A stretch of DNA of 64,000 nt from the NCBI GenBank assembly GCA_910589415.1, contig OU342630.1, forward strand, positions 89,090,186 through 89,154,185. Direction: 5' to 3'. Source of the stretch: Malachius bipustulatus. Lineage: Eukaryota > Arthropoda > Insecta > Coleoptera > Melyridae. The position numbers were made by a program, and so were the translations under genes. The number at the start of each line of letters is the position of its first letter. The first letter of the stretch is position 1. Under the pieces are notes generated by a model, which was not told where the DNA came from, did not search any database, and saw only the letters and a list, made by a program, of their open reading frames with translations. Positions 58,801-64,000 of this stretch are shown here, one piece after another.

Positions 58801-61439
58801 TTTTTTTTTTAATTGACAATTTAGTGCATAGCCCCGCTTTTTTTAAATTTTTGCTTCAAAAAGAAAAACTGATAGAGTATGTAAACAGTCCCAATGGAAG
58901 AATTGTAGAGAATTAAATACGAAGAAAATATGAGCTAAAACAACCCGAACGGTTCATTATTGACACGAGATAACTCATAAATCATAAAAATAAAAAAAAT
59001 CATAAATAGTGATCAGATAAAAAAAAAGGTGAAGAAAATGTGTTTCTTGAGCTTTCGAGGTTATTTGCAAGTTAACAATTGCACCTATCGATCTCTGTCA
59101 GTGCTAATTTTTTAGATAATTTCATAGCGAACATTTTTTCTAATACATAATGTTCCAGTAAAAGTTAACAAGAGCAAAGATATCAAAGGAGATAGAGATG
59201 AAGTGATTATTTTTTCCACTAATTAGTGTTAATTATAAAATCAAGCAGTGCACCAATTTGTTTGTAAGCAAACTTGGGGTCTTCAAGTAAAGCCTAAAAC
59301 AAACGATTCCAACAATAACCTCGTTGTTTTGATTTTTTTCTGAGAAAAAGTTCATGATACAAAAGTAGTATAAGTATTTAAATATGAGTGGATATTAAGG
59401 TCCTTTAAGCCCGCGCGAGTTTTCGAGCCGGAGTGCTCGAAATAGAGCGAGTGTTTTTAAGACCCGATATCCAAGAATACTTTACAATATAATATTATTA
59501 ATGGTAAATTTTTAAGTTAATATTTCAATATTTGCTGTTAAGTTAACTGTTAAATATTTGAATCAAGTGTTTTAAATACCTGCCCCTGCCAGTAATTATT
59601 ATTTTATTTGGTATTTCCGGTTAGAACAATAATTAAAAAATTGACATAAGGAATTGTTAGCCGACACGTTTCTCCGGTTACATTGATTTAAACTTTAAAA
59701 CAGGCGCGTGTTTCCATGTTGGATATAAAAACGCTTAAGCGTTTTTTAACTAAGCATTATAGGTTACTAATAATACTAATAATAAAGAATCAATAATAAA
59801 ATAATTTTTGTTTTTGAAAAAAAAGCAGTGGCGCATCATTTTTTCACCTATTGAATTCTGGTGGAAAGTAATTGGGCCCCTGGTTGCAAAAAATTCGTTT
59901 ATTTTACACGAAATGTGTCTCTACACTCACTATATACAGGATGAGAAATTTTTGTACTACTCATCATTGGGATCTCGTAAACGGCAAGAGATACAGGGTC
60001 AGTTAAGTTAGAGAAGAGTTGCACAATTTTATACTCATTAAAAATCTGAAAAAAATTAAACTTTAGGTAGGTATTACCAAAATATCTCGAAAAACTGAAA
60101 ACTATTGAAAATTTTTTTTTTTGTAGGTTTACATAAGTCTTCTACAGCTCTGCATTTGTGGTTTAAAAAATTTTCAAAGTCTTATAAAAATACCCAACGT
60201 AAGTTCCACAGTCATTAAAGTAATATTTCCAAAATATGTGACTATTTATCATACAAGTGTAAACAATTGATTTTAATTAAGACACGACTGCGAAAGTTTG
60301 TAAAACTCGCTTAGATTTTAACATTAGACTTTTATGACATTTGACATATCTTATGATTGCTTATTAATTCCAAGTTATTTTTTTTTTGCACAATCGGGAA
60401 CTTTTCACTATTAACCGTGTCTGTTTCCATGACGTTAGGGTGCAATTGTTGACGTCTAAGCGGTAACTACGCAATAATTCACTTTTAAAGTTCAGCTTAC
60501 CGTTTTTTGAACGGTGAGTAGGTAATATTAGAACCACAGATTATATAGGGTGTTTCAAAACATCGGAAAATGAAAGGTGTAATTCCTTAGAGCATGCAAA
60601 AAGTTCTCATTAAGATGGACCCGCAAAACCACCATTTTCGAGATACAGGATGTAAAAAAGTATATTTTCTTAAATTTTTTGACGATATCTCAGGAACCAT
60701 TTCCGATATAAAACTGAATTTTTGTTCACCTCTTATCAATAATTTTTGAGCTCTATCTAAATTTATTTTTTTATTTATTGAGATTGCTTGCATTTTTTTG
60801 CCATAATTTCAACGACACTGGCAAAATTGGGATTGTGGAAGCACATTTTAAACTGTCAATGTTTTTACATAAAAAATGTGATCTTGGTGAAAAGCTTTAT
60901 TGTAAACTGTTTCCGAGAAAAACAGCATTTTATGATGGAAAACATAAAGCGAATGAAAATGGTACCAAATTCAACCTAAAATCATTGTATGATATCTGAA
61001 AATTTCCATTAAATTTTTTGATAAATAATCGTTTAGAGATCGTTTGAGAATTAATTGTATTTATGGAATTTTTTGGATATCAATCGATCAGAAATAATCA
61101 TTTTTTTGGGATCAATTTCACACCATCACCATTGTAACTCGCTTATGTTGAAATTCTAAAAAACGTCCTTTAATTTCCTGTGGCCATTTTAAAGCTGACA
61201 TGCGATATAACACCTTTCAATATTCACATTCAATTATGAAACACCCGGTATAATCACCGAATCATGTTAAGAATATTATTGAAATAAAAAACATTACACT
61301 TACTGAACCTGGGTCACTTTTGCATTTTCAAATCCGTGTATTTTCAAATCTTTCATTTGAATGACTAGATTGTTGCTTTTCATTTCAAGTAAAGGAATCT
61401 TCAGAGGATTCAGCGGAAACTGATTATATTCTGGATCAC
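55818..61439 (-). CDS. takeout / JHBP family protein, 4 coding exons, 5' end missing
   Basis: Four minus-strand exons join in phase: 61304-61439, 57284-57417, 56571-56723 and 55818-55969, ending in TGA. Each has an AG acceptor and a GTAAG-type donor. The joined product is about 190 residues. Exon 1 seen here carries GDPEYNQFPLNPLKIP, the proline-rich start of the JHBP fold. The next gives VPNLRLESNYEMHGQLLVFP, and the third gives DIKVDYTVKSVNFDLGEILK. The last has VLNENW followed by an amphipathic tail, as in takeout C-termini. The family consists of secreted carriers of juvenile hormone or other small hydrophobic ligands, usually about 240-250 residues. The signal peptide and the N-terminal disulfide cysteines are therefore missing and probably encoded beyond 64000. 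I see no frameshift or stop. The main intron (57418-61303) is full of MITEs. The family assignment is firm; the ligand is unknown. Confidence 0.87.
57456..58119. mobile_element. fold-back MITE in the takeout intron, next to an acceptor site
   Basis: The ends are inverted: ACAGGGTGGGCCAATGAAAG against the reverse complement of CGTTGGTCCACCCTGT. Further pairing includes ACAGGTCTAATA.TTTGGAAAC and CAGATATCGAGTGA. The 664-bp element begins 38 bp from the acceptor of the 57284-57417 exon of the takeout-like gene. Confidence 0.7.
59940..60200. mobile_element. family A element, left part only
   Basis: Begins ATACAGGATGAG and has TGGGATCTCGTAAACGGCAA followed by AGATACAGGGTC, the family A terminus. 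The matching right end is not seen. It is inside the large intron of the takeout-like gene. Confidence 0.45.
60545..61251. mobile_element. MITE related to the DUF4817 transposon, in the takeout intron
   Basis: The left end reads ATAGGGTGTTTCAAAACAT and the right end is its inverted counterpart (ATGAAACACCCGGTAT). The inside at about 60780-60940 resembles 4690-4860 of the larger element (GTTT.CGAGAAAAACAGCATTTTATGATGG against TTTTCGAGAAAAACGGCATT). No transposase remains. It lies wholly in the largest intron of the takeout-like gene, ending about 50 bp from that intron's splice donor. Confidence 0.65.
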
Positions 61440-61504
61440 CTGTTGGAAATTATAGTTATAATAATTGTCAATCATAGGTATTGTTTTATTATATATATAT
61501 GTAC

Positions 61505-62234
61505 ATATTAATAGAAAATTGTTAAGGGCTATAGGCAAAAAGTCTTTTCTTAAAGTGTGGTCTTTATTATAAGATCAACGTTTCGACCGAACAATTTGGA
61601 TCATCTTCGGGATTCTAAAATGACAAAAAGGAAACAGTTAACGATATAGCAGCTACTTACTAAAGATAACTTACAATAATTTGACCAATTCAATAGGTCT
61701 GGAAACATTTGGTAATTAAATGAATTAGAAAAATTGTAATTTCTCGTCAACTATTTTCTTTGACAGATGTTTTGTCATTGAAAATTTATAATAATTATTA
61801 CATAAAAATTAACTACCTAGCTAATTTTTATTTTTATTTTTATTTACAATTTTTTAAACAATAATATCAATCAAAAATTCTGTAATTATTATATTTATAT
61901 TATTTCAATTGTTCCTAGTCTTAATACCTACTATTATGTAATAATTATTATAAATTTTCAATAACAAAACATCTGTCAAAGAAAATAGTTGACGAGAAAT
62001 TACAATTTTTCTAATTCATTTAATTACCAAATGTTTCCAGACCTATTGAATTGGTCAAATTATTGTAAGTTATCTTTAGTAAGTAGCTGCTATATCGTTA
62101 ACTGTTTCCTTTTTGTCATTTTAGAATCCCGAAGATGACCCAAATTGTTCGGTCGAAACGTTGATCTTATAATAAAGACCACACTTTAAGAAAAGACTTA
62201 TTGCCTATAGCCCTTAACAATTTTCTATTAATAT
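61505..62234. mobile_element. large near-perfect palindrome with Penelope-type hammerhead-like motifs
   Basis: Arms of about 300 bp (61505-61804 and 61935-62234) are reverse complements with only about three differences noticed by eye. They flank a 130-bp AT-rich spacer. Each arm contains CCCGAAGATGA, then TTGTTCGGTCGAAACGTTGA, a layout seen near Penelope-like termini and similar to a hammerhead core with one substitution. Each arm also has an AATAAA-containing stretch (ATAATAAAGACC). No protein is encoded. It lies between the takeout exon at 61304-61439 and the RTE-like relic. Confidence 0.72.
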
Positions 62235-62235
62235 A

Positions 62236-63490
62236 TGTATTTATTTGGCAATTACTTCTATTATAATAATTATATGTACATATATAATCAATAGCACAAT
62301 TACCATTACATGGTGTAGTGCATAAACATAATTATACATTTCATTTTTAACAAATAAATAAAATAAAATATACAAAATCCATAAACATTCTGAATATCTT
62401 CAACCAAATATACACAACAATAATCCAAATAAACACATTAATAAACTGAATAAACATCCACTTATTCTTCACTCCTATTGTTCCTTCTCTATTTTATATG
62501 TACAAATTCCTTCTTATTCTCCGCCATTTTGCAAGCTTCTCTCCAAGTTTTTCCCTTCTTTAATAAGATCTCTCCTACAATTCCATTCCATTTTAATTTA
62601 GGTCTTTTCATTCACACTCTTTTCACTGGTCTTGCTTCGCTAATTCTCCTCAGATAACCCCACCAGATCAGCTGTCTCTTTTCTATAAATTCCATGGTTG
62701 AGACTATCTCCAGGTCTTCTCTTATTCTTGTGTTCTTCATATTGTCTAATTTCGTTACTCCTCTGACTTTTCTTAGGTATTTCATTTCAACTGCTTGTAT
62801 CTTGCTCTTCTGTCTTTTATTCAGCACCCATGACTCGCATCCGAACGTCAAAATTGGTGTGTATATCGTCTTGAAAACTCTATTATCGTCTATTTCTCTT
62901 TTTCCAATAAATGCTTTGTTCATTGTGTAATACAGTCTCATTGTTTTCTCTATTCTTTCATTCAATTCCGCTTCTTATCCTCCATTATCTTCTATATTCA
63001 CCCCCAAGTATTTATAGCATTTCACCTGCTCAATTTTGACTCCTCCAATTTCTATTTTTATATGTTCGTCATTTTTTCCTATTATCATTACTTTGGTTTT
63101 ATTCTTATTTATCGTCATACCTAGTTTTTCCATTGTTGTGTTCCATATCTCCAAACTCTTTTGTAGTTCTGTTTCTGTTTCTGCCATTATTACCACATCA
63201 TCGGCAAATGCTGCTTCTGATATTTTTATGCCTTGTAGGTTCCTATATCCCACTTGTACTTTCTTTACCTTTCTCGTACATTTCTTTATTATTTCATCCA
63301 TGAAAAAAAACTCAGGCTATACCTCCTTGTCTCAGACCTTCTTTTCTTGTGAACATTTCTGATTTCTGATTTTTATTAATTACACTGTTGTTAATATTTC
63401 CTTCATATATATTTCTTATAATTCTCACCAATTTGTCTTTATACACCGTTTCTTTCAGTATTATCCATTATTTATCACGGTTTACTTTAT
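62236..63490 (-). pseudogene. RTE-like non-LTR retrotransposon relic
   Basis: On the minus strand the RT starts near KVNRDK, then VRIIRNIYEGNIN, then EMFTRKEGLRQGG (motif B), where a short deletion and frameshift remove the LSPxLF part. The frame 63301-62975 has MDEIIKKC, AAFADDVVIMAETETELQ (catalytic box A/F-ADD) and KCYKYLGVNIEDNGG. A single stop follows, and the same frame resumes at 62965 with ELNERIEKTMRLYY, YTPILTFGCESWVLNKR, VEMKYLRKVRGVTK and QLIWWGYLRRI, ending at 62612. A 3' UTR containing AATAAA runs to about 62236. One stop plus one deletion indicate moderate age. Confidence 0.8.
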
Positions 63491-63494
63491 TTTT

Positions 63495-64000
63495 TGTTTT
63501 ATTTATTTTTTATTTATTGTTTTAATACAATTACATACAGTCAAAATTTTGCAACTAAACAGTAGCCTAAACAATTTATAAAATTCACTTCTCATGTTCT
63601 CATGCATTTGTGGAGTAGCAGTTTCACATGGCTCTATTATCTAAAAGCACTCTTTTTTAAGTAGCTTCATCAAAATCAGTAGATGACAGTATCTGGAGAG
63701 CGAGGAGCCATTTTATTGGACCACTTCTGCCAATCCATCGATATAGAAAAGTAACTTGCAAAATTCAGTCACAACTGAGTGTCTCTAGCCAGGAAACCAC
63801 TAAACTTTGTTAAGTGGAATTAAGTTGCCGTATAAATGGAATTATTTCATATTTCACTAGATCATGATATTTTTAGATCCACTTAGATATTGACAGAGCT
63901 AGGATACTTCCTTATTACTCTTTCTGCCGGATTCAAATTTTCATTGGTTCAATATCTAAAATGTTGTGTACCTACTCATATTATCGCGAAATGCATAATT
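63495..64000. other. no gene seen; upstream side of the takeout gene
   Basis: I searched for the missing first exon of the takeout gene on the minus strand (signal peptide plus cysteine pair) and did not find one, so it is probably outside the window. Confidence 0.35.

Noticed and set aside
62694..63362. Plus-strand frames with many hydrophobic residues that look like membrane proteins
   Set aside because: They are antisense to the RTE-like relic; hydrophobicity comes from reading A-rich codons backwards.
1..64000. A bacterial-type accessory system, CRISPR array or phage region
   Set aside because: No operons, ribosome binding sites, regularly spaced direct repeats or prokaryotic genes are present; the window is eukaryotic.

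Overview
The window looks like a stretch of insect nuclear genome. It is strongly AT-rich, has almost no long open frames, and is packed with eukaryotic transposon relics. The single recognisable host gene is interrupted by consensus GT-AG introns. The order of insect cannot be settled from the sequence alone.

Host genes. The only gene I can name is a takeout / juvenile-hormone-binding-protein (JHBP) family gene on the minus strand. Four coding exons lie at 61304-61439, 57284-57417, 56571-56723 and 55818-55969. All reading phases join correctly and the stop codon is present. The first exon(s), with the signal peptide, are not visible and probably lie beyond base 64000. A second, unnamed minus-strand gene is suggested by two well-spliced exon-like segments at 19594-19696 and 16993-17085. 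No tRNA, rRNA or CRISPR was seen.

Mobile DNA makes up most of the interpretable sequence. (a) Non-LTR retrotransposons: one fairly complete jockey-like copy at about 24985-27872, and eight relics at 17576, 21868, 23595, 34250 (-), 43010, 44500, 46495 and 62236 (-). (b) Penelope-like elements (PLEs): reverse-transcriptase relics at 11170-11580 and 23426-24480, and terminal pieces near 11000, 11700, 14400 and 46200. Several PLE termini carry motifs shaped like a hammerhead-ribozyme core. (c) DNA transposons: a mariner-type (DUF4817) element with about 370-bp terminal inverted repeats at 4449-6403, a mini-relative at 60545-61251, and a PIF/Harbinger derivative at 12157-12804. (d) About a dozen fold-back or MITE-like elements, many beginning with ACAGGGTG. 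The most striking are 30544-31528 and the nearly identical-armed palindrome at 61505-62234.

Layout. 1-8.9 kb: fold-back elements, the DUF4817 transposon and nested MITEs. 9-14.5 kb: hairpins, a PLE relic and a Harbinger MITE inside an older dispersed repeat. 15-22.6 kb: fold-back DNA, the putative exons of the unnamed gene, and non-LTR relics. 23.4-27.9 kb: a PLE split by a non-LTR fragment, then the jockey-like element. 28-41 kb: mostly unassigned AT-rich DNA with fold-back elements. 42-48.5 kb: retrotransposon relics and fold-backs. 48.5-55.8 kb: mostly unassigned, with a 94-bp tandem duplication and a second copy of the dispersed repeat. 55.8-61.4 kb: the takeout gene, whose largest intron has a MITE within about 50 bp of each splice site. 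61.5-63.5 kb: the palindrome and an RTE-like relic. The elements do not form a pathway; they are layers of insertions, several nested, around a sparse host gene complement.
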